Below are positions 46,144-59,900 of a stretch of 64,000 bases of DNA, one piece after another. The notes beneath the pieces are model-generated. The model made no database searches. It worked only from the letters and a program-made list of their open reading frames with translations, and had not been told where the DNA came from. Source of the DNA: Lepidurus packardi (taxonomy: Eukaryota; Arthropoda; Branchiopoda; Notostraca; Triopsidae); NCBI GenBank assembly GCA_023053545.1, contig JAKZAN010000004.1, positions 8,928,001-8,992,000 of the forward strand. The letters are read 5' to 3'. The position numbers and the translations under genes are program-made. Numbering within the stretch: the first letter of the stretch is position 1; each line of letters starts with the position of its first letter.

Positions 46144-46473
46144 TGTAATCTATAAAGAAGCTTAGGATTATTAGACCGACAACAGAAAATTGGGGTTTTA
46201 CGTCCAATTTTACCTTATTTACGGCACAAAATACGGCTTAGTTTTGTTTACGAGCGCAGTCACGTTGCGATCCTAAGAATCGATTTGGCGTGGCGGGAAT
46301 AATCAAGTTGATGTTACTCGATTGTAAACGTAACGATACTAATAGTTACTATAGCAAACGTTTCTCATGTGTGTAGTGCCCAGCAATGGCCCGGGGAAAA
46401 CGCTTGTTTTACATGCATTAGAGCGTACTATGACTGTTTAAAGTGTAAGACTAGAGTTCAGTGAGTGCTCAAG
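46144..46473. promoter_or_regulatory. Probable promoter region upstream of TOMM5
   Basis: This 330-base interval is relatively CpG-rich (CGTTGCGATCC, ATCGATTTGGCGTGGCGGG). It may serve TOMM5 and a rightward transcript. No TATA box is seen. Confidence 0.4.
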
Positions 46474-47344
46474 ATGATTTGCCAAATATTTAACCGTTTA
46501 CTGACCGGTAAGTCTTTATTTTCTGTTTCATTAAAATCACTGTGAAGGATATCTTGCATCAATTGCCTAGAATGCAGGGGCAAAACTGTCGACAAGTAGC
46601 TTTTATTTTTGTTTATGAACAAGTCTGTCATTTTACTTCCATCCTACTAATGATAATGACAAAATCCAAGACTAAAAACTAGTTCATCGTTATCCGCGAA
46701 CATTGTTATTTTCTCCAAAGTAAGCCATTTACCCAAACAGCTTAAAAAGCTGTTGGAAGCCTGAGAAACAAGGCTTTATACTTCCCAGAGTTCACTTGAT
46801 GGCCTGGCTAATAGCGGTTTCAGCAGCAGTTTAAGCACCCGCAAAGTAATGTCTCTCCTACTATTACTTTTTATGCGAAATTCATTACCATAAGCCCAAG
46901 CTTATCACATATAGACGTTTAATTGTCTCTTTACTCTCAAGGAAGCTTTCAACAAGGAAATCCAGTTATGACAGTTGAAACTGCAGAGTCTCTCAGACTC
47001 ACTAAGACTTGAATTAAGGTGAGGGCAGCGTGTTTTTTTTACGTCCCCACATTGTTGCTTCTACGAGAGAACAGCTTTATGTCCGTCTTAATTTAATCTT
47101 CTCCTGTGTGCGAGAGAGACGGGATAGAGACAGAGATGCTGCTTGTCAAAGCAGATGCCAACAGAAAGCTCGTCTTTTAGTATTCCGTGCTCAAGACCAA
47201 GAGGGTTTTGTGGACAAGCATTCTAAAGCTATGATATTCGCTTTTCTAAGCTGGGGCAAGAGTTTAATTACGAGTTTAGGCAACACATGGCGTCCTACAC
47301 CCAGCACTGAACCCCCATCTAGTTGGGATGAATATCAAATCTAA
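46474..47344 (+). CDS. Candidate small two-exon gene (87 aa), unrecognised
   Basis: An ATG at 46474 in the context CAAGATGA opens MICQIFNRLLT and reaches a strong donor GTAAGT at 46508. A pyrimidine-rich acceptor ends at 47114. The joined frame continues ERRDRDRDAACQS, then a hydrophobic stretch around AMIFAFLSWGKSLITSLG, and stops after SSWDEYQI. I do not recognise the product. The frame match across good splice signals and the TOMM5-divergent position argue for a gene, but chance is not excluded. Confidence 0.3.
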
Positions 47345-49329
47345 AAGCAAGTCCTTGTGCTTTTACATAGGAACATGTTGCATTTAACTAGCCTTCCACT
47401 GCTGCAGCTTAATTCTCATTCATCTTACTTTAAATGTCTGCTTCCATTCCCCAGAACGTTCAGAGTTTACTTGACTGTTTTCCGTCTAAGAAGCAAGAGC
47501 TACCGAACAAACGGAATATAGAGTCGTAAGCCGGAGTTAACGCTAGGAATCGCGGTTAGAAGCTCACCCTCTTCGCTCTTTTGTCTGCTGTTATTCATTC
47601 TTGCCCCCCGAGTGCGGTCCTCTCCGAAGGCAGGCCGGAGTAACGCGATAAGTGTCCGCTTGACTTTGGGAAATCGTCGGTTGCCTTTTGCCTGCCGACC
47701 GTCCAAATTTCCCACGATTTTGAGAAAATTTCTAAAATTCTTCACACAGTTCGTAAAAGCTAATATTAATTAAAAAGCATCAGGAAATGGAAAATTAAAA
47801 GTTCACGCTTTTTATCCAAACTCCCACGGTAGAGTGACGTAATAAAACCATTTACACAAATGGTTCAAACCCTGAACTTTGCTCTTTGTTGAGTGTCTTC
47901 TTCGTCGTTATCAACTTACGTTATAGGTCACCCAATGCCGTATGCTATCCTTTAAATGACTGAAAAGGTCAACGGTTTATGGTATTGATTCAAACGTCTA
48001 GAGAGGAAAGAGGTAACAAGTCTGGCGCTTAGTTTTAGATTCCCAACGACAAATCTGCTTTTCATTTCCAGGCTTTTAAAAGCGTTTAAAACTTTGGAAC
48101 GTTGGAAAGGTGGTAAGAAGCTTGTCCACTTCATTAAATGGAGTTTGAATAATTCCAACAGTTTGGTCCCACTTTGGCTAAGCCTGAAACTTGGTACTTT
48201 GGGAAAACGCAACAGGTTAAAATAATAAAAAAAAAAAAAAAGATTCTCTTTAGGTTCCTAAAAGGAATCCCACTTTTCAAATTGTTGATATGCATACGGG
48301 ATTTTTTGGGAGGTGGGGAGGGATAGAGCTAAGCTGTATTTTATTTCTTTTGTTAGTTATTGCGCACTGTTGCTGTCCCGGAGGATAAAAGCTGATTAAA
48401 TTTAGGCTTTTATCAGCATCCTTGGAGGCATCGCTAACGTTCTTGTCAATCACGAGGGCTTCTTATGCTAAAGAAAAGGAAGAAATTCTCCCAAATTCGG
48501 CTTCTTTTGGGGAGGGGTTTCGAAAAGCTTTGGCTTTTAGTCTTAGAACGTTTCTTACATACTTTATGTATCATTGAACTGTAAAAAGGACAACAAGTGG
48601 TGAAAAAAGAGGAAGACAAGACGGAGAAACAGTTTCCAGTAGGATTTGCTAATATTAGCAAGATCTTTTGAGCTCCTCTTGCTTTTTTTGGACTTTGCTC
48701 CTCTAGGAGCTCGAGAAACTCTTGTTTCTTAACATCTGGGGATTATGCAGGAATTATTTAGGTTTTTTGGTGAACAATTTTGTAATTTTAACATTTTTGT
48801 GTGTGTGTTGGTGATTCGGCCACGATGGGTTTAATTAATGTCGCTATTTTTAATGATTGTATGGATTTTGTTTTTATTTTTTCAGAGGCAGTTTTGTTAG
48901 TAGAATGCAGAGGAAATTCATTTGGGACGTCAATTTTGCTTTTACTCCGGTATTTTATTAATCAATTCTTAATGGGAAAGTAAAGGAGATTTATGACGCT
49001 GAGACGTCTCTTGTAAGCTGCCCTAAATATGACAGGCTTATTTGGTTGTGTTGGGAGTTGTGAGTTATGTTTCTAACGTTTGCACCGACAGGAAACATAG
49101 TTGGCTTTTCCTTTGTTTTATTTTTTTATGAGTTTTCGGAGAAGAAATGAAACAAAATAATTAACACTTTGAGAACTTAGACAACAGAGATTTTCGAGAA
49201 ACAAGTTCAAAAGTCAACGGATACAAAGCCTGGATTGAAGTTGTTTTTAGTTTAGTCTTTAAGAAAGTAAAAGAAGGTACTATACACTATGTAGTAAACA
49301 CTTTTGTAAGGGAAGGTTGCGAGGAAAGT

Positions 49330-49900
49330 CATTGGAACACCCAAAGAAATTCGCATATTACTGCAGTTATTACTGTCCAAATGTGCACGTTACTGCAGTT
49401 GTGTTCAAATTATTGTAGCTATGTGCACATTACGGGCTATTTATATTTCAATTAAAACGAATAGCTGATTTGTCGCATAAATAATGCACATTACTCCAAG
49501 AAAACGCATATTACTCCAAAATTTCAGAAATTAACTGCCTCGTTATACTCTAGGAAAAACAACTAACTTACCCAATACATACGCGCATTACTGTAGCAAT
49601 ACACGTGTCGCCTCAGAAATAACGCACATTTACTTCCTGTTTTACTACACTTCAAGAGAAGCCGTTGGAATTCTGCCGAAATAGACAACTACTACTGAAA
49701 GTACGGTTATTGTTACCGTAACTACCCTGAGTGTCGCAGCAGTACCCACATCACTACAAGAACAATGCGCTTTACTGCCTATCCGTTGGAACAATGGACA
49801 TGAAGCTGATAACGAAGTGCTATAGAAATATTAGTTTTACTACAGAAATGCGTTCGGCAGCATTGTTTAGGAGGATGTACGAATAGTATGGGTTGAAGAC
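49330..49900 (-). repeat. Cluster of degenerate GCACATTACTGCAG motifs
   Basis: Irregularly spaced variants of CATTACTGCAG and CATATTACTCC recur over about 570 bases. They are the complement of the motif seen at 58500-59900 and 62030-62460. The units are not tandem, so this is not a simple satellite. Confidence 0.45.
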
Positions 49901-52900
49901 AGAAATTTCTACGGATTAGATGAAAAGTTAAAAGGAAATTTGTATAAGTTGCGTACCCTACCTGCGGTTTTGAGAAAAGCTATAACAAAGGAAATGAGAT
50001 TTTTTTGCGAAAAGGACCGACCGGAAATGAAAGCTGTCAGCCATTTCTCAGTTTAGTTCTCAGTCTAAGACAGCGAGTTCTCAGTTTATGTAGATTTTCA
50101 CCCTTTTCCTTTTTTTTCTTTCTTCGTTCTTTCTGAGCATGCCAATTGCCTTTTAAATCGTCTTTGCGGATTTGCCGTCCATTTAAAACTTAGTTTGGAT
50201 TACGTGGGCGTGGATTCAATTTTGCCAATCTTGTAAATTGACTCGAGTCACGTTTTCAAGACGGTTTTGACATGTTAATCATTATATTTTCCTTCTTTTT
50301 TTTTTCGTTTTGCAGGAAACGCCTGGAATTCATTTGCTTTAATTGTGTCTATGTAAATCGCTCTAGTTGGGTTAAACTCGTTTTAATGAAATCGCCTCAT
50401 TAAGGATCTGTCTTACTTTTTTTTCTTGGGGGTGGGGTATACGAGGCAAGGGAAGGGGTAACCATTTAGCATAATGAGAATCTTGGATGTATCAAGTCGC
50501 AGCCGTTTTCGTTAGACAAGCAATAAGTCGTAAGTCGTCCGCGGGAGAAGTTTTATGGACGAGACGCAACATTTTGTTCCAGAAGAGCCGTTCGTGTGTT
50601 GGGACTCGCCTGGGGCGTGCTTTGGCTTAATGAGAATGTCTTCTGCGTCAGATCTTGGTGTGCACGCCAGAATTATTTTATTGCGCGAGGGTGTAAATTG
50701 GAAAAAAAAACTCTTTAGACGTGTGTTACCAAGTTATGAAAGAGGGCGGAGCTTCAGGATTTCATGTTTATTTGCATCGTACCAGCCCGTACCATCGTTA
50801 AGACGGGGAGAGGGTACTTTAGGTCATATATTATTAGTTGAATTAAAAAAAGTGGGTGGAGCTTTAGCTCCTGAACGGTCATCCATGAAATGCACCTCGC
50901 GGGGTATTTAATTATAAAGTAAAGCGTGTATTTGCTTCTAGTTGGGCTGGCGGAAAAAGTGTCAGCTTAAAGCGACATCGTCCCGCACACACGCCAAGTA
51001 TCAGACAGATTAGTTTAGAATTATAGAACAGTTTTCCGAAAGGGCAAAAGTTGGGGAACATGTCGTGACGTCACGGCAAATTGGTTTTCACCATTTCTAG
51101 GTCCGTTTTCTAGTTTTGGACTCCCTTGTTATGTCTGGCGAAGATTTAAGGTGGGATTGAAAAGTACCCTGCCTGTTTAAAGCCACGCCCAAGGCTAGGG
51201 GGGAGGAATATTGTTAAGAGAAGTACGCCATTTCCAGTAGGCGTTCCGGTTCCGTAGTTTGGAGCACAGTATTGCTGTACCGGGTTAGGGGAGCAAGTAG
51301 CGGGAGGAAAGGGGAGGCGCCAAGGCAGTAATCTGTGCTTGGGATGGTACTGCTGTGTGGGGAAAAAGGATTAAAAAGAACGCGTAGAGATGGAATATAC
51401 CGAGATTATAATTTGAGTCGAAGTTGGGGAGAAGTACGACTTGGACTTGACATAAAAAGTTATATATCCGGATGTAAGGAAGCTCTCTCTATAACGTTCT
51501 TGACTACGTATTGAAACGCCTCTTCTCGACTTCTCATATCACTTATTGACTTGTCTCCCCTTTCCCGCACCAGCCAAGGGATCATATCCAAGAGCTTTCA
51601 CATACATTAAGCGGCCCACCCACTCTTTTTCTCCCGTCCCTTTTTATTCTTTTATTATTATTTTTTTTTCTTCTTTTGGCTGCTGCGTTTACTTCCCACA
51701 AAAGAGCTAACTGATGGACGGACGTACGTAGCCCTACATAACCCTCCGCTCTGTTAAGAGCGTGTATGGCTTTTTCTCCCTCGTTTTCTTGAGAAATATT
51801 ATGCTCGTGGACATTTTCGTTTACTTTCTTTTTATGCCTTATGATGCCTGACATAGTGGCAATTCTTCGGTTCCTCGAAAGGAATAATAAAAAGAAAAAA
51901 GATACAGCGAGAGACAAAGTTATAAGAGTTCCCGTCATTCCATGCCAGATGATTCTCAAATGAGATGCAAAAAGGTTGTGTGGCGCGAGGGAAATGGGGA
52001 GCCAAATCCCATCTTATGTTTCCGTATTACTGTAGCGTAATGGCAAAAGCTGAAGGCCCCAAAACGCTTTTCCCCGAGTCAGGGAATAGCTCACAATCCT
52101 TTATTTTCCCTCATGGTGTTCTACACCCAACACCTTGGCAAGAAATGTCATGTTATGATAGCATATTCTTTTTAACGCTTTTTTTCTTTTTTATTATTTT
52201 TTATGTTGTAGGGGAAAAGCTTTTTAGAACGCAGATAGCCAGCCATTTCCTATTCCGAAAAGCGTTGGAATTTTCGTTCTAGCGCGTTCTTTCCGAGAGT
52301 CAGGGTCACAAAACTGCTGATTGGCTTACGACGCCACGCGCTTTAGGCCGCCAATAGCGACATCTAGCGTAACCACGCGTGACGTCATCGGCCAAAACGT
52401 TCGATGTGCAATATCTCAGGAACTAGGCGTCATACAAACATCTGTGACAGGTTGTTGGAACCCCTTCCTCAAGCGGAATCCGATTATAAGTTCTACGACA
52501 AGCCGATTTGACTATCTGAACGTTTTTTTCTCCTTCTGACTATTTTTGCCGGGAATAAAAGGGCTTCGGAAATGTAGGATCTGTTTACTTTGTTGTGGCC
52601 GAAAGGAAGCCATTCTAGGGACCAAACGTGAGGTTTCCTCATCTGCTTAGCAAGATTACTTTTCCTTTGACACCGTTTTAACACCCTACCCTTCTTTTTT
52701 ATATATCACAAAAGGATATGTATACACTTCCAAGTTTCTAGCAACAACATGGACGGACACAGGGGAGAGAGGCAAAGTCTGCGGCCAAAGGTATATATAT
52801 GATATCGATTTCCCATGGTCTTATATAGCAGAGCTTCTCTCCCGTGTGTTTTCGGGCCGGCCTAAGACCCCTGTATATGTAGTATCACACATGTGATCAC

Positions 52901-53034
52901 ATTATTATTGATATGTGTGTGGCTTCCCAAGGGGTTCGCAACTCGTGTCTAACTTCGTACACCCTGACCACTCAGTTAGAAAAATGTTAAACTTTTTAAC
53001 AGTTTAATTAAGTTTAACATTTTAACCCTTGCAA

Positions 53035-53115
53035 CTCTGTGTTTAAGTCTGTTTAGCTGTGTTTAACTCTGTTTAGCTGTGTTTAACCGTAAAACCCTGT
53101 GTTTAACCCTGAACT
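53035..53115 (+). repeat. TGTTTAA-type minisatellite
   Basis: About eight irregular units of roughly ten bases alternate CTGTGTTTAA and CTCTGTTTAG. Confidence 0.7.
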
Positions 53116-53227
53116 GTATACCTATTGGCTTTAGAGAAACAAAGTAAAAAGGGTCTAACTTCCTGAGCGAGGGCTCTCCTTCAGAACATCCGGTACCGCG
53201 TCTGCTGAAACAAGTTTGTATAGTACT

Positions 53228-53575
53228 CAATCACAAAAACTTACTTCTCTTTCGCGCCGTGACTTGCGGGCCCGCTGTACGCCGTGCAGGAAGACTTACC
53301 CGCATAGTCCGAACCGCCTCGTGCGGATTGCGATTCGGATGGGTTCTCGGTTGCTAAGACGAACCGAAACTAACCCAAACGCTCTCAGATTCGGGTCTCG
53401 GCCCGCCAGACGGCAAGCTCCGGCGCTTGCACGGTGGCGCGAAGAAAACGTAACTATTTTATGAACAAGTTTTAACCAAAGACTTGTTCGAGCATTAAAA
53501 AGAAAGGTAATGGTGCTGTCCCTATGATTCGCATGATCGATTTTCATCGCGCTCACGGGTAAAGGCGCTTTCCCT
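53228..53575 (+). repeat. SINE-like interspersed repeat, longest copy
   Basis: GC-rich, about 350 bases, sharing ordered blocks with both 9530-9683 (5' part) and 20327-20640 (middle and 3' parts). It links those two otherwise weakly overlapping copies. It has no coding capacity. Confidence 0.6.
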
Positions 53576-54561
53576 CCGGCCAGCAGTCCCCCAATGGTAT
53601 AAAGGAAAGGGAATTTGAAATTTGGAAGAAAGGGAGGGGCCTATTCCGCTAAATAATTAATTACGCAGTTAATATGTATAATTGACACAGGAATTCTTCA
53701 GCCAGAACACTTGATTTGGTCTGTTCTATGACATTTTTTCGTTTTTAAACCTTAATCCCCCTTTAAACTTTTAAAGATTTGTGTGGTGTGACTTTTTCGC
53801 AAGGGTTTGAGTACGCGGTACCGGCTGGTCTGACGGGGAGCCCTAACGCAAGAAGTTAGACCTTTTTTACTGCTCACGAATACGTTAGCTTATTGATGGG
53901 AAAGAGTCACAAATGGCACCGATGTTTGTTATTGTTTTGCGAAAGCCTTGCGTAAGAACGCGAGAAAAGAAATAGATGGCTAATTGTCGGCAAAGTTACT
54001 ACGTTTTGTTTTGCTTCTCAAAAGTACAATGTGTCACCACAGTTTGCTGTAGTAGCACCGTGTCCCAAATCAAGTCGAACTTTCGGAACAAGATTTCTCG
54101 GAAACGGCTTGTCAGATTGGAAAGCAAACTAAACCAGAAGTTTTATTTTGTTAGCAGCTAGTGCACAACCAACCAGACAGACTTTAGGAATCGTATTTCT
54201 CATAGTTGCAAACTTCATTTGCACGTTGATAATTTATTATTCATTAGAAAAATAATTGCATTTACTGTGCACTACCTGTTAGCGAGCTCAAGATGACAGT
54301 AAAATAATTTGTTCATTAAATGCACTGGTTTTATCAAAAAGTTGTTCCGAAATTTTCCATGCTACTCGCCTATACCGAGCTAAGGTATACGGAAGCTTTA
54401 AACCAAAGTTTTAACTTTTCAACTGGATTTTAACAGTTTAACCCTAAGATTTCTTTGGGTTAAAAAAAAAGTTTAAAAAATTTACAAATACAAAAATAAA
54501 CAAAAATTTTTTTACAAATACCAACCGAGTTACGAACCTCTTGTGGCTTTCAATCCCCTTG

Positions 54562-54946
54562 GGGTGCGTTCCAATTGGCGACTCAACCCGGGTTGAAGTG
54601 GGTTTTCAACTCGGGTTCCAGAACTCGCCTGTTTCAAGTGGCCAAACTCGGGTTCAAAGCGGAGTTTGGGGAAGGGTTGTTCGACTCCACTTTGGATCAG
54701 GGTTGAACACAGCAGAAGCGAGTTGGGGGACGTTTCGCGTCTGGGTGCTAGGTGGAGTCGTGGTTCCATGTAAACAAAACAAAGCTTCATTGATTCAAAC
54801 TAAGATTCATTGTCTCTGATTACAAGTTATATCGATTCCAACCATAACCCGATTGAATAGTACAAGTGCCTATTGGGACGCGGGTTTACTCAACCCGAGT
54901 TCAGAAAACTCAACTCCCTAGTCGAGTTCGCAATTGAAACGCACCC
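54562..54946 (+). mobile_element. MITE with 3-base target duplication
   Basis: The inverted ends GGGTGCGTTCCAATTG (54562) and the complement GGGTGCGTTTCAATTG (ending 54946) enclose 385 bases. The flanks are TTG on both sides (54559-54561 and 54947-54949). Inside are further inverted pieces built around ACTCAACCCGAGTT and a palindromic CTCAACCCGGGTTGA. No transposase is encoded. The 3-base duplication fits a PIF/Harbinger-like origin but the class is not certain. Confidence 0.7.
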
Positions 54947-57900
54947 TTGATCACACTGAATTTTTTTATTTTGGTTTCATCGGTAGTTTTTGTTTTTACC
55001 TCTATAGATGTACTATTAAGAGTCGTGATATGATGTTTCACTGGAGAATCAAGTGAAATTTTCAACATTAGTAAAATTTAACTTGTATTTACATACGTAT
55101 GCGTGTATAAGAACCCACACTTTTTTGTCCAATAAAGAGGAATTTACGCTCTAAATGGAACGTGACTTTTGTCAGTTTGTACACGGTTGTTTTGGTTCAG
55201 TTCATTTTTCCTTAAATAAAACACTTTCTCTGTTCCTTAAAGCGTCTCTACTTTAATCCCTACTAATCTCTCAAGCGACTGTTTTTGGTCTCTAATGGAG
55301 CAATTTTGCACCCAAGCAGAACTTTACTGTTTTCAATGCAAATATTATGTTAGTGTTTATTTTTGTTGATATAACGCTTTTTTGCTCACTAAATGCTCAT
55401 ATTTTAATATATTTTAATACATATATGGCGCTCTATTTTAGAGTGAATACTTAAGTTGCTCTAAAGTAGAGCTTCTTTGTATTACTGTATGAAATTTTGT
55501 TTAAAAAAATCTAGAACGAAAACGTTTTTCGCACTCTAAAATTGCACTTTTTCAGTCGCCCTAAATTGCTCTTTTTTTTTGGAGTGAGCCTTTTTTCGCC
55601 CTAAACTAGAGCACTTTTCATTCTAAAAGAACCCCCTATTCGTTGGTACTGTACAGCTACTTGTTTTCGTTCAGTTTTTCATACGTTTTTCCCCTCTAGG
55701 TTATTTTTTCTACTAGAATAGTGAAAACGAGATAGAACCAAAAACAATCTCGGTTGTTTTAATTGCTGCGGGTCTGGAAACCCTGTCTAACATCGTTTGT
55801 TAACTGTTTGTGTCACAAGGACAAAGTCGTGAAATCCCTCCAGTCCTCTTCAAGTTTCGGGGGGCTGGCGTAAAGGCGTATCAAGATATTTCTCGGCACC
55901 TCATTAGCCTAAAGTTTGGGGGGCCTGGGCTGTTTTCGAGGGTGTGACAAGCCCCAGTTTCTAAGAGCAACAACTCTCTCACCCCAGAAACCCGCTAATT
56001 AAGTTCGCATCCGTCTTGTTGCTGGCGCTGGCATGGACGGAGACTTTCCTAAAGAGACGCTAAGGCGAGTAGAGGGGGAGAGAGAGAGAAAAGCGAAAGA
56101 GGTACAGAGAGAGAGAGAGAACTTACTTTGGGGGTGTCGCAGGTTTATATAAGACTCATTTCTCGTTACTCTCCTGAATCCCAGAGCGAGCTAAAAGGCG
56201 ACAGAGACAGAAGAGGCTTTGTTTCGGTGGCTAGCTTTTGGTGGTCTACCCCCCCAACTTGACATGTATATCAGAATGGATTCCTGCGACATGAGCAAGA
56301 GGCTTTAGAGTAACGCCACACAGAAAGGAAAGAAAAAATGGAGAAAAAGATGGAAAATTTCTGCCATGTTCATTTCTCTTAACCTTTTTTTTTTCTTGTG
56401 TAGCGCTGAAGACAGGGAAGCTTGCTTGGCAAGTCTCGACGTCACTGCGAGTTTCCCGAAGATTTAAAAGCCGAACTTCCTAGAAAGGGAAGACGATGCT
56501 GAGGAAATTCTAAGGAACATTTGAAGCTCGAATGTAAATGGAAGTCAAATGTAAATGGAAGTAATAGAATGGAATTCTTGTGAAACGGACAGGATTGAGG
56601 TATGGTTTGCTTATAGAAGAGGCCACGAAAACGCAAAGAGCCACGGATTAGATCGAGTACTGGAAAAGGAGCGGTTAGCTATCCTAATGTAGTAGTTTGG
56701 ATTGCCTTTTAGGGTTGTCTAAATACCTCAAGAAGGGTTGAATTGATGGTAACGTTTCAGGGAAACTTGGAGAAGATTGTAAGGTTGGTGAAGAGGGCCA
56801 ATTCATTGGGAAAGCTGTCGGACGCCATCCGTGGTCCCTTTGATCTGTAGGAGCTCAAGCACATGAAGATTCCGCCCCTTCTTTCTTAAGATAGTTTGGT
56901 TGAAAGCAAGAGAGACAGAGGGAGATAAGACACGACACGACAAGCAGGCTAATTGAAGTGACGTGTTTGACAAGTCGCATGGCAATGAGTGGAGCAACTT
57001 ACAAATGGGACAGTAATGACTGTATTGCTGCAGTCTTCAAACGATGCGCAGTCTTTAGACGTGATCTATAGCGGAAAAAAACTGTGGAAAAAAACTCGAG
57101 TAGCTATTCGGCGTCCTTTATAGATCGTGGGGAGATTAAAGGGAAGACGAACTGGGGACGATTCGTTTTTAAAATGAAGTTTTCCAAGTTCCCGAAAAGG
57201 CCTCCTTGTTCTAAAGGCTACGTTCTATATTACTACGGTTGAACGAGAAGAAATAAGTAGAACTGTTTGGTACAGTTTCTTTCCTAACTTCTTTTTGATT
57301 AGTTATTTCCTTTTTCGTTTTCTTTATTCTTATGGAGGATTAGGGAAAAAGAGTTTTTGACAGAAGAACGGAAAGACCATTGTAGGGAGCCATGTACAGA
57401 TAGACGAAGGAAAAACAAATGGGATTTCACCTTAATCTTGGACTGTGATTGCAAATTTTCCACCTCGAAATGGACTCAACTTGTCTTCATCTCCGGCCTA
57501 ATGTCCCGTACGAGAATTGAGGGAGGAGGGGAATTGCGGTGCTAAATTGGGAAGTGAAGAAAAGAGACAATTTTTGAAGATTTCAAGGACGGGCAGAATT
57601 GGGTTCGGGGGGGAAATAAATTTAGTGGGTGGTTAAAAAAGGGGAAAAAGAGTTTCTCGGGGAGTAGGAGTGAGAGAGAAAGAGAGAAGAAATATTTTGC
57701 GTGAAAATGCTGCGGGAGGCTGGATGTAGGATACTCGCCTAGGCAACAAGTTGGAACTACGTTCGCTTCATCCTGTAGCTCGCACTTCTTTTTGTTTCTT
57801 CCGTTTGTGCGGGGAGCGATGCGCTCCTCCCCCTTCTCCTGCTATCCATTCTGATCGGTCAAGGAACCGAGAAAGAAAAAAAAGCTTCAATCCTTTCGTT

Positions 57901-58499
57901 TTTCCCTTCCGCATCGTTGGTTTCCAATTGTTGCAGCCGACTCGATCCCTTTTCCTTCGTTCTAGTGTCTTTTGGAGGAAAGGGGGGAGCTATTGAGGTG
58001 AGTGGGACGATCATAACAAGAATCCGTCGTTGATGATCCCTTCCATACATTGATGGTTTGATGGAAGGCGTGGTCGCAAGTGCAGGCGGATCTACAGAAC
58101 ATTTTGCAGAAATGCTCCTGGAGTGAAGAATGAAGAGTCAGGGATTTCTTAAGAGGACGGCCCATAGATAAGCGAGTTTGTGGAGAGGAGAGAGAGTGAA
58201 ACTGCTTGAGGATAATGTAGTGCTACGATGTACTACATGGATATGGATAAGGATGACGGTGGGAAAATTGGGAAGAAAGAACCGCGGTGCTGTTGCCTTT
58301 TGCTTCCGCTCCTTCTTTTGTTGCCGTTTATTGATAATCTATAATTTTTCCGGGGCGGAACGATGTGTATAAGCTGGTGGTTTCGCTGTTTGCGGGCAAG
58401 AGAAGACCCTTCGTGTCCCTAAGCTCTTAACGCTTTTAGTCTAGTCATGCTAGTCTTTGATCTATTAATCTTGGAAACTGTCCATACCGTTTTGGCGTA

Positions 58500-59900
58500 T
58501 TTTCCCACTTCAGAAAAACGGGTCCGCAACTACACCTTTACGTGAGTTTATCTGTGAATAGTTAATGAGCAGTAATGTCAAGATGTCTGAGAATACCTCA
58601 TGAGGCTTTTCTCTCGTTTTTATTATTAGTATGTAGTTGTTTTATTCTCGCAGTAATATCGGTAATTCTGTCACCTTTTTCGGGATTCTCCCGACGAGCG
58701 ATATAGTTAGCGAGGAATATACATTATTTCTTCAGAAATGTGTGTTGTTCTGCGATGCCTTGGAGCTTTTTCCGGAGTAGTCATGTAAATAGTCCAGACT
58801 GTGTATTATTGCTGAAACAATACCCCTCTTTCTTCAGTAATACGAGTATTTATGAGACCTATCACGAGCTTCTCCTACAGGGTTGTAAGAAGCCGGTATT
58901 CGTGAGTATTTATGCAGTAATATCTTATTTCTGTGACCTCTTGAGCTTTCCTAGAGTTGTATGCAAGAAGATGTTGCGTAATCGAAGCAGTAGTTTCGTA
59001 CTTCTGCCATAGTAACCGTATTTGGTGTCTCAAGTAGCAATATATACATATATTACTCCGTAGTGTATTACTCTACAGTAATATGATTATTTCTAAACCC
59101 ACTACGAACTTAAACTTTCACGGTAATAAACAAAATTAGTATATTTCTGCAGGCACATGTTATTTCGAGAACATGTCACCGCCTTCTTATGAATCTTAGT
59201 ATAAAATAGGCGGTATTGTGCATTATTCCTGCAGATATTTCAATTTATGCAATAGTGTACATATTTCACGAGTAACGTATGAATTTCTGCAGTACTTTAT
59301 TATTGCTACGACATCTTAGACCTTTTACTGAGCGAAAAAAGGCAATAATGCGCATTACTTCCACAGTAATTATTTCTGCAGTAACATCTGATATTCCCGA
59401 AATTGTATTAGTTATCTGCTAGTTTTCATATAAATAGACTGTAATGTTTCTTATTTCTTCCATAATATACATTTTTGCTGCCTTCCAATTCGTATTTCTG
59501 CAGAATTATATCGTTTATAGAACGCTTCGTGACTAATGCCGGAAAGGTTTATGAGGTTCCCGAAGTAATGTACGTATTTCTGTACGGCAAGTTGCCTATT
59601 TCTCCAAACATCTCGCAAATAAGTTATCTGGCCCTGTAATACAAATCAGACTATTTCTGTATTTCTGCATTTCTGTGATACCTTAAAAAAAAATTTCTGT
59701 GATACCTTGCAAAGTACCCTCCAATTGTTCCGAAGGAGTAAGCAATGGCAGCCGAGTAAGCATTTCCCCACATAAATACATATATTTATGCAGTAATGAG
59801 TGTTTATGCAGCAATATGCGTCCGTAGCTGAGAACTTAGCGAACTACCGGATTCTTCCGTTCGCGCAGCAATTTGATTAACACCGATAAATCACAACTTT
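58500..59900 (+). repeat. Cluster of degenerate TTTCTGCAGTAATAT motifs
   Basis: Many dispersed variants of ATTTCTGCAGTAATAT, TTCTTCAGAAAT and GCAGTAATAT recur over 1.4 kb with spacings of roughly 25-60 bases. The orientation is mostly opposite to the cluster at 49330-49900. Confidence 0.5.

Noticed and set aside
47030-47113. Upstream extension of the candidate small gene exon
   Set aside because: The open frame extends left only from a non-ATG codon, and the pyrimidine tract before 47114 looks intronic.
50555-50911. 118-residue plus-strand frame
   Set aside because: No homology, no supporting splice sites and no conserved motif recognised.
51582-51959. 125-residue minus-strand frame with a hydrophobic start
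   Set aside because: No recognisable homology or splice and promoter context; it lies in T-rich low-complexity DNA and is likely chance.
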